This document shows, piece by piece, positions 63,528-64,000 of a DNA stretch of 64,000 bases; the stretch's first letter is position 1; every line of letters begins with the position of its first letter. Location: positions 149,184-213,183 of the forward strand of contig NZ_ML762424.1 in the NCBI RefSeq assembly GCF_009498735.1. Direction: 5' to 3'. Source of the DNA: Gracilibacillus oryzae (lineage in GTDB: Bacteria; Bacillota; Bacilli; Bacillales; Amphibacillaceae). The translations under genes were made by a program, and so were the position numbers. The notes beneath the pieces were generated by a model. It worked only from the letters and a program-made list of their open reading frames with translations, did no database searches and was not told the origin of the DNA.

Positions 63528-64000
63528 TTGCCCACCTCCTGTGCTTTTAATCGGGTATTCTGCTGCAGCTGCGCAAGTTTTTGCCGTTTCTTAAATTGAA
63601 TATAATTTACTAAAATACCTTTTTGTTTGCCAAAGACTAGTGAAACAACGAAAAATGCAGAAGCGCAAATAACAATGAATGGACCTGTTGGCCAGCCGCT
63701 TCCTACAGTACTTATCGCTGTTCCCGCTGCACCAGCTAATCCACCGAAGACTGCTGACAACAGCAGCATCATTCCAAACGACTGAGTCCAGTAACGGGAA
63801 CTGACCGGCGGGATAATTAATAAGGCAGCAATTAAGATAACGCCAACTGCCTGAATTCCAATAACGATCGTAGTGACAAGTGCTAATGTATAGAGAATAT
63901 TCATCCCTTTTAATGATAAACCAATACCTTTAGCAAAATTGGGATCAAACAAATATAATTTCCATTCTTTAAACATAAGGACAACAATGAAAATCGATAC
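63524..64000 (-). CDS. Metal (Mn/Zn) ABC transporter permease, 5' end outside window
   Basis: The C-terminal 158 residues of a second ABC-3 family membrane subunit; the frame is open to the right edge (VSIFIVVLMFKEW precedes the internal Met at 63976). FKEWKLYLFDPNFAKGIGLS, VVTIVIGIQAVGVILIAALL-like helix text and RYWTQSFGMMLLLSAVFGG match MntC-type permeases, with the long charged C-terminal tail typical of that partner. With the downstream permease it should form the heteromeric channel of a manganese/zinc importer whose ATPase and binding protein lie beyond the window. Confidence 0.85.
   Translation of the reverse strand, partial: VSIFIVVLMFKEWKLYLFDPNFAKGIGLSLKGMNILYTLALVTTIVIGIQAVGVILIAALLIIPPVSSRYWTQSFGMMLLLSAVFGGLAGAAGTAISTVGSGWPTGPFIVICASAFFVVSLVFGKQKGILVNYIQFKKRQKLAQLQQNTRLKAQEVGK

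Overview
The window looks like chromosomal DNA of a low-GC, Gram-positive member of the Bacillaceae. The composition suggests one of the halotolerant genera (Gracilibacillus, Virgibacillus, Oceanobacillus and relatives), but that is inference; no rRNA or marker gene here fixes the genus. The evidence is strong AGGAGG-type ribosome binding sites with frequent TTG/GTG starts, U-tract terminators after most genes, class I preQ1 and guanine riboswitches in the Bacillus arrangement, and typical Bacillus gene sets (queCDE, xpt-pbuX, mtlA-R-D, a BmrCD-like exporter, mqo, YhdT-panF). I see no tRNA, rRNA, IS element, prophage or CRISPR array.

Layout. 1-7.3 kb: end of a YtkA/FixH-like protein, a DUF4870 membrane protein, a lone lysine N6-hydroxylase, the preQ1-riboswitch-controlled queC-queD-queE operon, a VOC protein, and an SDR-DUF2306 pair next to a tetR whose likely operator occurs in both promoters. 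7.4-11.7 kb: a large 7TM hybrid histidine kinase with two kinase modules, followed by a response regulator that has lost its N-terminus. 11.8-16.9 kb: guanine deaminase, an unassigned promoter-terminator unit (candidate sRNA), a HAD phosphatase, an HPr-like protein without the active histidine, a CdsA-like protein, a papain-fold amidase and a CAP-domain protein. 17-20.2 kb: a secreted PL11 rhamnogalacturonan lyase with a cre site and a possible leader peptide. 20.5-26.1 kb: an MMPL transporter with its xxxLxxG-repeat partner, a divergent tetR and a LysM/Gmad2 protein. 26.2-30.2 kb: a heterodimeric multidrug ABC exporter with a small basic protein. 30.2-32.4 kb: guanine-riboswitch-controlled xpt-pbuX.

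32.5-42.8 kb: a GH43 glycosidase, a cupin, an ATP-grasp protein, YhdT-PanF, a YqcI/YcgG protein, malate:quinone oxidoreductase, an MHYT-GGDEF-EAL c-di-GMP enzyme and a class D sortase. 43.1-47.7 kb: a small Ser/Thr kinase converging on a gene for a Ser/Arg/His-rich protein, then a very large polytopic membrane protein. 47.9-51.7 kb: a 1250-residue LamG-GH51 arabinofuranosidase. 51.9-54.2 kb: a DUF1801 protein, a Bcr/CflA transporter and an array of eight 52-bp hairpin-forming tandem repeats. 54.2-59.6 kb: the mannitol operon mtlA-mtlR-mtlD. 59.7-62.5 kb: a decayed small ORF, a TraB/GumN-like secreted protein and a sugar isomerase. 62.7-64 kb: permeases of a metal ABC transporter, one split by a frameshift.

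Functionally, much of the window is plant-polysaccharide and sugar use (PL11, GH43, GH51, mannitol PTS) under catabolite and substrate control, alongside purine salvage (GuaD, Xpt, PbuX), queuosine-precursor synthesis and envelope/export functions. The least explained elements are the kinase/SR-protein pair, the 12.5-kb candidate RNA, the hairpin array and the truncated BTAD response regulator.
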